In this document: positions 41,628-50,793 of the stretch, one piece after another
Layout of the letters: the number at the start of each line of letters is the position of its first letter
How positions within the stretch are numbered: position 1 is the stretch's first letter
From: Sphingobacterium sp. UBA7855
Lineage (GTDB): Bacteria > Bacteroidota > Bacteroidia > Sphingobacteriales > Sphingobacteriaceae
Assembly: GCA_002500745.1 (NCBI GenBank)
Contig: DLST01000018.1
Span: 281,227-345,226, forward strand
DNA length: 64,000 nucleotides
Direction of reading: 5' to 3'
Made by a program: the position numbers and the translations under genes
Notes under the pieces: model-generated
What the model saw: the letters and a program-made list of their open reading frames with translations, nothing else
The model's database searches: none
Told to the model about the DNA's origin: nothing

Positions 41628-41861
41628 ATGGCAAGAATTATCAAATTTGAGAAAAACGATTGTGCCCCTTGCGCACAAGTATCGGCTTATTTGGATCAAA
41701 AAGGTATCCAATATGAAACGGTTAATCCTTTTGATGAACCAGACTTGGCTGCACGATTCAAAATCCGCACAGTTCCTACTGTAATTGTGTTGGAAAATGA
41801 AGAGATTCAACACCGTATCATTGGCTTTAAACCAGAAGAATTGGCCGCCATTGCACTTTAA
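41628..41861 (+). CDS. Thioredoxin/NrdH-like redoxin
   Basis: A 77-residue thioredoxin-fold protein with the active-site motif CAPC (Cys12, Cys15) and the cis-Pro segment RTVPTVIV. Its position before nrdI, nrdE and nrdF suggests it is the electron donor to the reductase (NrdH role). The CAPC motif is closer to thioredoxin than to the classical NrdH motif CVQC. Confidence 0.85.
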   Translation: MARIIKFEKNDCAPCAQVSAYLDQKGIQYETVNPFDEPDLAARFKIRTVPTVIVLENEEIQHRIIGFKPEELAAIAL

Positions 41862-41895
41862 TAAATTCAGCGTATCATTTAAACCAAACAACAAC

Positions 41896-42303
41896 ATGAT
41901 ACACATTTATTATGATTCCAAAACGGGCAACGTACAGCGTTTTATGGATAAGGTCGCTCAAATAACAGGCTGGCAAATCCATAAAATAACCCGCGATTTG
42001 AAGGTAGAAGACCCTGGCCATTTGGTCACTTTCACCACAAATTTTGGGCAGGTACCCGATAACACAGTAGAATTCATGAAACGCGAAGCTAAAAACATCT
42101 ATTCTGTTACTTCAAGCGGTAATCGCAATTGGGGGCCGAATTATGGCTTGGCAGCTGATCGCATTTCACAAGATTTCGACATTCCACTGGCATTCAAATT
42201 TGAACTGTCCGGAACAATGGAAGACATTAATCAATTTATTGACATCTTAAAGAACTTTTGCGATGGTAGCAAACGAAGTAGCAAAAAACTGGATATTGCT
42301 TAA
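41896..42303 (+). CDS. nrdI: NrdI flavodoxin-like protein
   Basis: A 135-residue flavodoxin-like protein: IYYDSKTGNVQRF is the FMN phosphate loop, TTNFGQVPDNT and SSGNRNWGPNYG complete the flavin site. NrdI supplies the oxidant that assembles the manganese-tyrosyl radical of NrdF. The ATG at 41896 fits the family; an earlier in-frame ATG at 41785 would overlap the redoxin gene. Its 3' end overlaps nrdE by 41 bp. Confidence 0.93.
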   Translation: MIHIYYDSKTGNVQRFMDKVAQITGWQIHKITRDLKVEDPGHLVTFTTNFGQVPDNTVEFMKREAKNIYSVTSSGNRNWGPNYGLAADRISQDFDIPLAFKFELSGTMEDINQFIDILKNFCDGSKRSSKKLDIA

Positions 42304-44368
42304 TAATGAAATCATGATTAAGCATGATGACGAATTCAGCTTACATAAAGATAAGGAAGCAGTTCGTGCCTATTTCTTGGAATATGTAAATAAGAACACG
42401 GTGTTCTTTTATACATTGAAAGAAAAAATAGACTATTTGGTAGAGAACAACTATTATATTGACTTTTACCAATGGTTTACATTTGAAGAAATGGAAGAAG
42501 TATTCAACTATGTATACGCTAAAAAATTCCGTTTTGAGTCTTTTATGGCGGCCTTCAAGTTCTTCCAGAGCTACGCTTTGCGTGACGATTCTGGTGAGAA
42601 GTTCCTAGAACGCTATGAAGACCGCGTTGTTGCTGTTTCCCTATTCTTGGCAAGAGAAGAAGGCGTAAAAAAAGCAATTGAATACGCCGAAATCATGATC
42701 AATCAAGAATACCAGCCGGCGACACCTACCTTCTTAAATGCAGGAAAGAAGCGCTCTGGTGAATTGGTTTCTTGTTTCCTTGATGAAATCGGTGACAACT
42801 TAAATGGTATTGGTTACGCTGTTGATTCCGCTATGAAGTTATCTTCTATCGGTGGTGGCGTATCGTTCAATATCTCCAAAATCCGTGCTCGTGGCGAGGC
42901 AATCAAAGGTGTTGAAGGTCGTGCGGGCGGTGTACTTCCTATTATGAAAATTATGGAAGACACATTCTCCTATGCCAATCAATTGGGACAGCGTCCAGGT
43001 GCAGGTGCCGTATATCTTAATATTTTCCACTCCGATATTGAAGAGTTTTTGGATTGTAAAAAGATCAATGTTGACGAAAAGGTACGTATCAAATCCTTGT
43101 CTATCGGTATTATCGTGCCTGATAAATTCATGGAATTGGCAGAAAAAGATGAACCTTGTTATTTGATCTATCCACATACCGTCATGCAAGAGTATGGACA
43201 ATTCTTGGACGAGATGGATATGGACAAAATGTACGACGAATTGATCACGAATCCAAATGTGAAAAAGAAAAAGATCAATGCCCGTCACCTCTTGGTTAAG
43301 ATTGCACAGACACAAAAAGAATCCGGTTACCCATATATATTTTTTAAAGAGAATACCAACCGTGTCCATGCGTTGAATGAAATCGGTCAGGTAAAATTCT
43401 CTAACCTATGTACGGAGATCATGCAGGTATCTCAAGTATCCGACATTGAGATCTATGGCAAACAAGATACCATCCGTTATGGCATCTCCTGTAACTTAGG
43501 CTCTTTAAATATTGCGACTGTAATGGACAACAAACGTATCAAAGAGACCGTAAAAACGGCTATGCGTGCGTTGACTGTCGTTACCGACGTAACTAATATC
43601 GATATGGTTCCTTCGATTGCCAAAGCCAATCGCGAGTTGCATTCCGTTGGACTGGGTGCGATGAACTTACACGGTTATCTTGCAAAAAGCTTCATCATGT
43701 ACGAGTCTAACGAAGCATTGGATTTTGCCAATACGTTCTTTATGATGATGAACTATTATTCATTGGAAGCATCCATGGAAATTGCCAAAGAACGTGGTAA
43801 AACATTTGTTGGATTTGAAAAATCAGCCTATGCTGACGGCACCTATTTCGATAACTATGTCAACCGCGATTACATGCCAAAGACAGCTAAGGTAACAGAG
43901 TTATTCGAAGGAATACATATTCCAACGGTGGAAGATTGGTTAGCATTAAAAGCACAAATCAAAGAACATGGCATCTACCATGCTTACCGCTTGGCTATTG
44001 CTCCAAATCAGTCGACTTCCTATATCATGAATGCTACTGCATCGGTTATGCCTATTGTAGATATCATTGAAGTACGTGAATATGGCGACAGCACAACTTA
44101 CTATCCAATGCCATATTTGACAAATGATAATTATTTCTATTTCAAATCGGCATATGATATGGATCAATTCAAGGTATTGAAGCTGATTTCAGTCATTCAA
44201 CGTCATATCGATCAGGGTGTATCCACTATTTTGCATACCAACTCAAAAGATTCGACGAGAGATTTATCGAGATATTATATCTATGCACATAAACTAGGGT
44301 TAAAATCCCTTTATTACACACGGACAAGAAAATCAACGATTGACGAATGTGTCTCTTGTTCAGCTTAA
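42263..44368 (+). CDS. nrdE: Class Ib ribonucleoside-diphosphate reductase, alpha subunit
   Basis: A 701-residue catalytic subunit. WILLNNEI at the N-terminus, the family N-terminal segment without the ATP-cone of NrdA, substrate cysteines in the TPTFLNAGKKRSGELVSCFL region and the NLGSLNIATV, and the C-terminal redox pair in CVSCSA are present. It reduces ribonucleoside diphosphates to deoxy forms. The start overlapping nrdI is kept because the WILLNNE motif lies only nine residues in; a later ATG would delete it. The enzyme resembles the Firmicute NrdE type. Confidence 0.96.
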   Translation: MVANEVAKNWILLNNEIMIKHDDEFSLHKDKEAVRAYFLEYVNKNTVFFYTLKEKIDYLVENNYYIDFYQWFTFEEMEEVFNYVYAKKFRFESFMAAFKFFQSYALRDDSGEKFLERYEDRVVAVSLFLAREEGVKKAIEYAEIMINQEYQPATPTFLNAGKKRSGELVSCFLDEIGDNLNGIGYAVDSAMKLSSIGGGVSFNISKIRARGEAIKGVEGRAGGVLPIMKIMEDTFSYANQLGQRPGAGAVYLNIFHSDIEEFLDCKKINVDEKVRIKSLSIGIIVPDKFMELAEKDEPCYLIYPHTVMQEYGQFLDEMDMDKMYDELITNPNVKKKKINARHLLVKIAQTQKESGYPYIFFKENTNRVHALNEIGQVKFSNLCTEIMQVSQVSDIEIYGKQDTIRYGISCNLGSLNIATVMDNKRIKETVKTAMRALTVVTDVTNIDMVPSIAKANRELHSVGLGAMNLHGYLAKSFIMYESNEALDFANTFFMMMNYYSLEASMEIAKERGKTFVGFEKSAYADGTYFDNYVNRDYMPKTAKVTELFEGIHIPTVEDWLALKAQIKEHGIYHAYRLAIAPNQSTSYIMNATASVMPIVDIIEVREYGDSTTYYPMPYLTNDNYFYFKSAYDMDQFKVLKLISVIQRHIDQGVSTILHTNSKDSTRDLSRYYIYAHKLGLKSLYYTRTRKSTIDECVSCSA

Positions 44369-44412
44369 TTTTGCGATTTGGTAAACTAAATGCCTAATAC
44401 TTTAAACTAAAA

Positions 44413-45399
44413 ATGAGTAAAACATATAAAGCCGTCAACTGGAATACCCCCGAGAACGATTATGTATTAATGTTCTGGGAACAAAATATCCGTCAATTCT
44501 GGATCGACACAGAATACATTCCATCGAAAGATATTGATAGTTGGAAACGTATCAGTCCAGAAATGAAAGATGCGTATAAAAAAGCATTGGGTGGCTTAAC
44601 CTTATTGGATACCCTTCAGAGTCATACGGGTATGCCTAAGATCATCGATCACATCGACACATTACAGAATAAAGCGGTATTGTCCTATATGTGTATGATG
44701 GAAGCTATCCATGCAAAATCGTATTCTACTATTTTCACGACAGTTTCTACAACTGCTGAAATCAACGATATTTTCGAATGGGTTCAGCAAAATAAATACT
44801 TGCAATACAAAGCGCAAACAATCGATGGTTATTATCGTGCGATCGATAAAGAAGACGCTTCAGAAGAAGAAATCTATATGGCGATGGCTTCTTCGGTATT
44901 ATTGGAGTCCTTCCTGTTCTATTCCGGATTCTTCCTACCATTATGGTTATGTGGACAAGGGGAGATGGTCGCATCAGCTGATATCATTAAAAAAATCATC
45001 GCTGATGAATCGATACATGGCGTATTCGTAGGATTGATCGCTCAAGATCAATTCAAAAAACTAAAAAATCAAGATCAGGTCAAAGCACGTTTCTTGGCAC
45101 TTCTTTACAATTTATATGAAAATGAATTGAAATATACCGAAGAGATCTATACCGAAGTAGGTTTAACTGCCGAGGTGAAAGAATATGTTCGTTATAATGC
45201 CAACAAAGCGTTAATGAATCTTGGATTTGATCCGATCTTCGAAGTAAAACAGGTTAATCCAATCGTATTGAATGGATTGAATACCGAGACAACACAACAT
45301 GATTTCTTCTCCAAGAAATCAACGAACTACGAAAAAGCAACTGAGATTGTTCATCTAAAAGATGATGACTTTAAAATGGATGTGGTCGTAGATATATGA
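44413..45399 (+). CDS. nrdF: Class Ib ribonucleoside-diphosphate reductase, beta subunit
   Basis: A 328-residue ferritin-fold subunit. Metal ligands and radical Tyr lie in LLDTLQS, MMEAIHAKSYSTIF (Glu, His and probable radical Tyr) and the later ESFLFYSGFF and ADESIHGVF segments. The C-terminal acidic tail would dock to NrdE. It carries the Mn2 or Fe2 tyrosyl radical. It lies 44 bp after nrdE and ends the operon. Confidence 0.96.
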   Translation: MSKTYKAVNWNTPENDYVLMFWEQNIRQFWIDTEYIPSKDIDSWKRISPEMKDAYKKALGGLTLLDTLQSHTGMPKIIDHIDTLQNKAVLSYMCMMEAIHAKSYSTIFTTVSTTAEINDIFEWVQQNKYLQYKAQTIDGYYRAIDKEDASEEEIYMAMASSVLLESFLFYSGFFLPLWLCGQGEMVASADIIKKIIADESIHGVFVGLIAQDQFKKLKNQDQVKARFLALLYNLYENELKYTEEIYTEVGLTAEVKEYVRYNANKALMNLGFDPIFEVKQVNPIVLNGLNTETTQHDFFSKKSTNYEKATEIVHLKDDDFKMDVVVDI

Positions 45400-45415
45400 T
45401 ACTGGCGATAGCGTC

Positions 45416-45453
45416 AAAAAGCCGTTAAGATAAATTCTTAACGGCTTTTTTTA
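45416..45453 (+). terminator. Intrinsic terminator after nrdF
   Basis: aaaaagccgttaaga / tcttaacggcttttt inverted repeat with a 5-base loop and long T-run. It is a strong terminator of the nrd operon. Confidence 0.9.
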
Positions 45454-45631
45454 TGTGGTCTCAATACCCAGCAGGGTATGAACATCACAGTCAGACTGAG
45501 TATTTGCCTGAAGGAGTACTAAACAGAGCGCTGCTCCTAAAATAACCTTGCTGATTCTGGATTTTCACCTACAAATCACTTTAGATAATCATGGCTATCC
45601 ATTTTGATAGCCATGACTACTATTGAAAGAT

Positions 45632-47191
45632 CTATTGATACCCTGGATTCTGCGTCAATTTATTGTTGCGTTGAATCTCATCAGGTGAAATAGGCCATAA
45701 GAGGTCGGATTCTTTAAATGTCGCACCCGATGCGTTTTTCGCACCAATAAGCGGAACAAAATCTACTTTTCCGGCTTCTGTTGTGGAGATTACAGGGAAC
45801 ATTTTCGTACGTACAATATCATCCCACATTTTGTATTCCAACGGAAACTCACGAAGACGTTCTTTCCAACATTCTTTGACAAAATTTTCTGCTGATAATC
45901 CTTGTAGCTCGGCCGTGAAAGCAGCAACAGATTTTCCAGCTGTGTTCGCACGTGCTTTGACCTGTGCTAAATATCCGGCTGCTTCAGCACTGACTCCGGT
46001 TGATTTAGCGATACCCTCTGCAGCAGTTAACAAAGCTTCGGGATAACGGTAAAAATTCCAGTCCTTGGTCCCTCTTCCCGTCGTTAACAGAGCTTGCTCA
46101 TCAACATAGTACCATATACCAGCATCTTCCGAAGTCCATTTTTTACCGTTAATCGGATTGGTATAAGACCAGTGATAGAACTGGTTAGGTTTGATCCGTA
46201 AATCATCTTTATCGTAAACATTCAAAAACTGCTTCGTAGGACCAAAAACACGCTCAAATATTGAATAAGTAGTAAATACCGAAACTGCAGACGAGCTAAA
46301 AGCTGTTGCAGTCCTTGCTCCGCTGTTAGCAACAAGGTCATCAAATTCCTGTGCATAAATCACCTCATCTAGGTCATCCGTCTTACGCAATAAGTTGTAG
46401 GCACTATTTTCTGCAAAATCCGTATTTTGGGTCATCTTATGCGGCGAATTGACCACAATTTTAGCCATAGTCGCCGCATCTGCAAATTTACCTTGTTGTA
46501 AATAAACATCGGCCAAAAGCATTGCTGCTGCATATTTTGTAATGCGATGGCCCTCTGCAAATTTTTTAGCTGGTAGCACTTCCACAGCACTTTTCAGGTC
46601 TGCCTCTATCAATTCATAGATCTTCGTCGCCTCTGTACGTTCTAGATAAAGTGGATCGTTCAATGTCTCATTCGGGAGTGTATACAAGGGCACTGCTCCA
46701 AATGTTTTGACAAGATAAAAGTAGTTGTAGGCTCTAAAAAATTTGGCTTCAGCCAATAACGTATTTTTCTTGGTCTCATTGACCATGTTTATCTGCGGGA
46801 TATACTTTACACCTGCATTAGCGATATTAATGGCTTCGTAAGCTCCATCCCAAATCGTATTCATCGTGGGTGATATTACGCTCGTATTTTGCTGCCGGGT
46901 CAGCTCACGCGCAAACAATGTGACACGCTCTTGCCCTTCATAACTATTCGTAAAATACCCTGTTAAAATGGTATTAATGGAAGCCGTAGAACCTAGATAG
47001 GAACCTGTTGTAGAATAACGTAATGGTGAACCCCGACGGTAAAGTGCATTTACAGTTGCTTCGGCCTGTCCTTCATTTTCATAATAGCTAATTAATGACA
47101 GGTTAGAGCTAGGATTTTCGTCCAAAAATTTATTACAGGATGTTGTGAGAGCCAGTCCGGCCAATAACAACAGAAATAATTTATTCTTCAT
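45632..47191 (-). CDS. SusD/RagB-type outer-membrane glycan-binding lipoprotein
   Basis: A 519-residue protein. Lipobox LTTSC (Cys about 19) and SusD-family helical repeats are present (FFRAYNYFYLVKTFGAVPL and the TAAEGIAKSTGVSA region). SusD proteins form the lid on a SusC channel. It lies 18 bp downstream of a SusC gene, forming a standard pair. No glycosidase adjoins it; the next operon upstream carries a GMC oxidoreductase. The ligand is unknown. Confidence 0.95.
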   Translation of the reverse strand: MKNKLFLLLLAGLALTTSCNKFLDENPSSNLSLISYYENEGQAEATVNALYRRGSPLRYSTTGSYLGSTASINTILTGYFTNSYEGQERVTLFARELTRQQNTSVISPTMNTIWDGAYEAINIANAGVKYIPQINMVNETKKNTLLAEAKFFRAYNYFYLVKTFGAVPLYTLPNETLNDPLYLERTEATKIYELIEADLKSAVEVLPAKKFAEGHRITKYAAAMLLADVYLQQGKFADAATMAKIVVNSPHKMTQNTDFAENSAYNLLRKTDDLDEVIYAQEFDDLVANSGARTATAFSSSAVSVFTTYSIFERVFGPTKQFLNVYDKDDLRIKPNQFYHWSYTNPINGKKWTSEDAGIWYYVDEQALLTTGRGTKDWNFYRYPEALLTAAEGIAKSTGVSAEAAGYLAQVKARANTAGKSVAAFTAELQGLSAENFVKECWKERLREFPLEYKMWDDIVRTKMFPVISTTEAGKVDFVPLIGAKNASGATFKESDLLWPISPDEIQRNNKLTQNPGYQ

Positions 47192-47209
47192 CTTTTTAAA
47201 TTCTATGCA

Positions 47210-50200
47210 TTAAAATGTAACATTAACACCCAAAGAGAATGTTTTCGCTCTAGGATAGGAGAAAAAGGTCATGTTTTGTCCGAATTTTCCATTCCCTTGT
47301 GCAGTAAATTGAGAAGTCATTTCTGGATCATACTGAGAAGTACTTTCCGGGTCGTAACCTTTAAAATCTTTTGACGTGAATAAGAATGGATTATTCGCAT
47401 TCGCGTAGATACGCAGTCTCGACAAGCCTATCCGCTTTAGTACGTCCGAATTAAACGTATAGCCAAATTGTATCAAATTTACACGCACATAAGAACCATC
47501 CGCAACCCAAGCATCGTCCACATTGGTGTCCTGTCCCGCATGCCCTCCATTAGTCAGGTAGATCGCCTGTTGTTTGGTATCCGGATTGGAACCGTTATAG
47601 GCATCCGTCAGAATTTCCTTCAGACCGTTCGTAATACCAAAACGGTCATATGTTGAATGGAAAAATTGTTGCATGACATCCACTCCCTTCACAAATTGGA
47701 GGTCTAACGTAAAGTCGAAGTTTTTATAACGCAAGTTGTTGATTAAGCTACCGGTCCAATCTGGCAGACCTTTACCGATGATCTCTTTCTCAGTCGTTCT
47801 TTTTGCACGCCCGATTTGACTTAGCGTAGCATTTCCGGCATCCACATCAGCTTTAGTATATACCCCCAATCTTCTGTAACCGTAAAAACTATTTAAGTTT
47901 TCGCCAACGCGGATCACACTATTTGCACCACCGACCCAATCGTTCTTTAAGATATCTGCATTGTTCTCCCCCAATTTCAATACCTTATTCTTGTTGTAGT
48001 TGGCGTTCAACGATGCTTTCCAATCAAAATTCTCATTGGTCACAATCGTACCGGTAATCATCATATCCAGCCCCTGATTTTGTACGGCGCCGATATTTTT
48101 CATGACGGATTTAAAACCGGTCGCTCTTGGTATCGGTGTCTCCAACAGAAGGTCTGTTGTTTTTCGACGGTAATAAGAAACATCAAAATTTAGACGATTT
48201 TGAAGTAAACCCAATTCCACCCCAACATCAAATTGTGCAGTTTTCTCCCACTTTAAATCTTCATTTGAAATCGTACTGACATAAGACCATGGCGCCCGCG
48301 TATTATTTAATAAAATTGTACCGGCATCTACGATTGATAACGATCGATAAGGATCAATTTCAGAGTTCCCTGTCAAACCGTAACTTGTATGCAGCTTCAA
48401 GTTGCTAATGGTCTGATTATCCTTTAAAAATTCCTCGTTGGACACATTCCAAGCCAAGCCTAATGAAGGGAAAAATGCGTATTTATTGTTCTTACCAAAT
48501 TTGGATGAACCATCGTAACGGCTAGTAACTGTTGCAGAGTAGCGATTATCATACGAGTATGCTGCCCGCAAGAAATACGAATTCATCGCCCAATCATTGT
48601 AGAATGATTCAGGCGTCGCTGGCGTTACACCTAGGTTCATTCGATTATACTCATAGAAATCATCTGGGAATCCTTCCGTCCGCATTTTATCGTAGTCATA
48701 GGTCTTCTTTTGCCAAGAAAGACCTGCCATCGCATTGATGCGATGTTTATCAAATTGCTTATTATAGGTCAGATAGGTTTCTTCCTGCCAATACAGCGTA
48801 TTCGTATGCGAACGTTCTGCCCAGCCATTTGGTCTGGAAATATTGTTTAATAATTTTGAAGAGTATCCTTTATAGTCTTTCCTGTGGTGATCAATCCCCA
48901 ATTGCGTTTTCAAATCCAACCCATCGGCCAGATGAAACGTTAATGCCGCATTTCCAAAAATCTGCGTATTATAGCGTAGGCGTTTTTGTAAATCCAAAAT
49001 GGAAACCGGATTTGCCATTCCTTCAAAACTTAATTTTTCGGCTACCGTAGACGATGCAGAATTTGTATATAGTCCATTTTTATCATAAACAGGATACCAA
49101 GGGATCATCTCGATCATGGTACGACGCGCTTCCTGTCCACCACCGTCTTCCGGCGTATAACGTCCCCAGGTATGATTGACCGTCAAATTAATTGCAGTAG
49201 AGAGCCATGTTGTCGGTTTTGCATCATAAGCCATTTTTGCATTGATCCGCTTATTCCAGGTATTGTTCATGATTCCCTGCTGATCCGTATAATTCAAAAA
49301 TGCACCAACAGATGATTTCTCATCACCTTGTTGCACATTCAATTGGTGATTATGTGAAATGGCCGTACGGGTTGCCTCGCGTTGCCAATCGGTATCATAC
49401 AATGGATTGCCATTTGCATCAAAATAGTCTGCATCATTAAACCACGTCTTTTTATCTAACGACCATGACTTTCCTTGGTACTTATTTTCATTTTCCAATC
49501 CAATCATAAAGGCATCCACCCATTCCTTTGCATTGAGCAAATCCATGTAGCGCTGAGCCGAACTTACACCGGCCGATCCTTGATAACTAATCGTTCGAGA
49601 TCCATCTTTGTTTCCGCGTTTTGTCGTCACCAGGATAACACCATTTGCACCGCGCGCACCATAGATCGCTGCTGAGGAAGCATCTTTTAAAACCTCAATA
49701 TTTTCAATATCATTCGGATTCAACAAATTGAAATCTTCCATCACGACTCCATCTACTACATATAATGGGTTGGAAGAAGAGTTGATCGTCGCTACACCAC
49801 GAATAACAACTCTATTTGCATTAGCGCCAGGTTGGCTTGAATTCGAAAAGATATTTACCCCAGAAGCTTTTCCTCTCAGGGCGTCCAAAGCGCTGAAACT
49901 TTGATCTTTAATCAGGTCGGCTCCTTTGACCATCGCAATAGACCCCGTTACATCCGATTTACGCATAGTACCGTATCCTACAACGACAACTTCGTCCAAT
50001 TGACTTTGATCATCGTCCAATTGCACGGAAACTGTTGTACCGGAAACAGTAACTTCTTTGGATTTGTAACCGACGGAAGAAACTACCAGTACATCCCCCG
50101 ATTTAGCATCTAGTGTAAAATTACCCAAGGCATCGGATTGCGTACCTTTTGAAGTACCTTTAACGGCGATGTTTACTCCCGAAATTGGCTTTCCGGTAGC

Positions 50201-50392
50201 ATCCAATACTTTTCCTTTAACTTGTTGCTGCAAATGGTTCATCTCTTTGACGACGGATTTGCCTTCGTACTTGAATGAAGTTCCGACTGCGGCATTGACT
50301 TGTTGGAAAGTACCAGCAATGACAGCTAATGAGAAAAATAGTTTCGATTTTTTCCCAAGCTGCGCAAGTGATTTTACGTCAACTTTGCTCAT
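47210..50392 (-). CDS. SusC/RagA-type TonB-dependent outer-membrane transporter
   Basis: A 1060-residue protein. A signal-like segment (about 15-35) is followed by a carboxypeptidase-regulatory-like beta domain (VKGKVLDATGKPISGVNIAVKGTSKG), the TonB box/plug region (LDEVVVVGYGTMRKSDVTGSI, then GVATINSSSNPLYVVDGVV) and a 22-strand barrel ending in YPRAKTFSLGVNVTF with the terminal Phe needed for insertion. It imports an oligosaccharide or related ligand using the TonB system. It pairs with the following SusD gene. Substrate unknown. Confidence 0.96.
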   Translation of the reverse strand: MSKVDVKSLAQLGKKSKLFFSLAVIAGTFQQVNAAVGTSFKYEGKSVVKEMNHLQQQVKGKVLDATGKPISGVNIAVKGTSKGTQSDALGNFTLDAKSGDVLVVSSVGYKSKEVTVSGTTVSVQLDDDQSQLDEVVVVGYGTMRKSDVTGSIAMVKGADLIKDQSFSALDALRGKASGVNIFSNSSQPGANANRVVIRGVATINSSSNPLYVVDGVVMEDFNLLNPNDIENIEVLKDASSAAIYGARGANGVILVTTKRGNKDGSRTISYQGSAGVSSAQRYMDLLNAKEWVDAFMIGLENENKYQGKSWSLDKKTWFNDADYFDANGNPLYDTDWQREATRTAISHNHQLNVQQGDEKSSVGAFLNYTDQQGIMNNTWNKRINAKMAYDAKPTTWLSTAINLTVNHTWGRYTPEDGGGQEARRTMIEMIPWYPVYDKNGLYTNSASSTVAEKLSFEGMANPVSILDLQKRLRYNTQIFGNAALTFHLADGLDLKTQLGIDHHRKDYKGYSSKLLNNISRPNGWAERSHTNTLYWQEETYLTYNKQFDKHRINAMAGLSWQKKTYDYDKMRTEGFPDDFYEYNRMNLGVTPATPESFYNDWAMNSYFLRAAYSYDNRYSATVTSRYDGSSKFGKNNKYAFFPSLGLAWNVSNEEFLKDNQTISNLKLHTSYGLTGNSEIDPYRSLSIVDAGTILLNNTRAPWSYVSTISNEDLKWEKTAQFDVGVELGLLQNRLNFDVSYYRRKTTDLLLETPIPRATGFKSVMKNIGAVQNQGLDMMITGTIVTNENFDWKASLNANYNKNKVLKLGENNADILKNDWVGGANSVIRVGENLNSFYGYRRLGVYTKADVDAGNATLSQIGRAKRTTEKEIIGKGLPDWTGSLINNLRYKNFDFTLDLQFVKGVDVMQQFFHSTYDRFGITNGLKEILTDAYNGSNPDTKQQAIYLTNGGHAGQDTNVDDAWVADGSYVRVNLIQFGYTFNSDVLKRIGLSRLRIYANANNPFLFTSKDFKGYDPESTSQYDPEMTSQFTAQGNGKFGQNMTFFSYPRAKTFSLGVNVTF

Positions 50393-50793
50393 ATTAATAG
50401 TGATTTGGTTTATAAAAACGTTTTAGCAAAATGAAGCTTAGAACGTCTAGTTTAATTTAGTTTCCCTTAATTGATGTTTTTTTGCAATCTGCTGCTTGAA
50501 AAATTACCTATTAGATTCCTTTTGCGTCCATTTACGATAAAATAGAAAGCACCGGACCTAAATGCCTATGAAATTATTGTTTCACAGAATTCGCAATAAA
50601 TTAGCTAAATCGCTTTTGCTTTTGTTGTAAAAATTTTTTGGTTTCCAATTTTGGTTTTTTAATTGTCTATAACTTCTTGTCTTTCTTTTGGTTATTATTT
50701 CTTGGTTGTCACATGTTATCCAGTTGGAAAGATAACATTTTAATTTTACTGGAGAAAGATTTTTTTTAAAAACCTTTCTCCAGTACAGTATTT
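50393..50793 (-). promoter_or_regulatory. susC upstream region
   Basis: A 400-bp AT-rich gap without genes. Besides the hairpin at 50747-50785, no clear TTTG/TAnnTTTG promoter for susC is visible on the minus strand. The region must hold the susC promoter and the end of the GMC transcript. Confidence 0.35.
50747..50785. terminator. Hairpin downstream of the GMC oxidoreductase gene
   Basis: tactggagaaag (50747-50758) / ctttctccagta (50774-50785) form a 12-bp stem around an A/T loop. It follows the GMC gene stop on the minus strand. The T-run after it on that strand is poor, so termination is likely but not certain. Confidence 0.5.

Noticed and set aside
41785..41895. N-terminal extension of NrdI
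   Set aside because: The first 37 residues overlap the redoxin gene and match no NrdI sequence; the flavodoxin loop begins just after the ATG at 41896.
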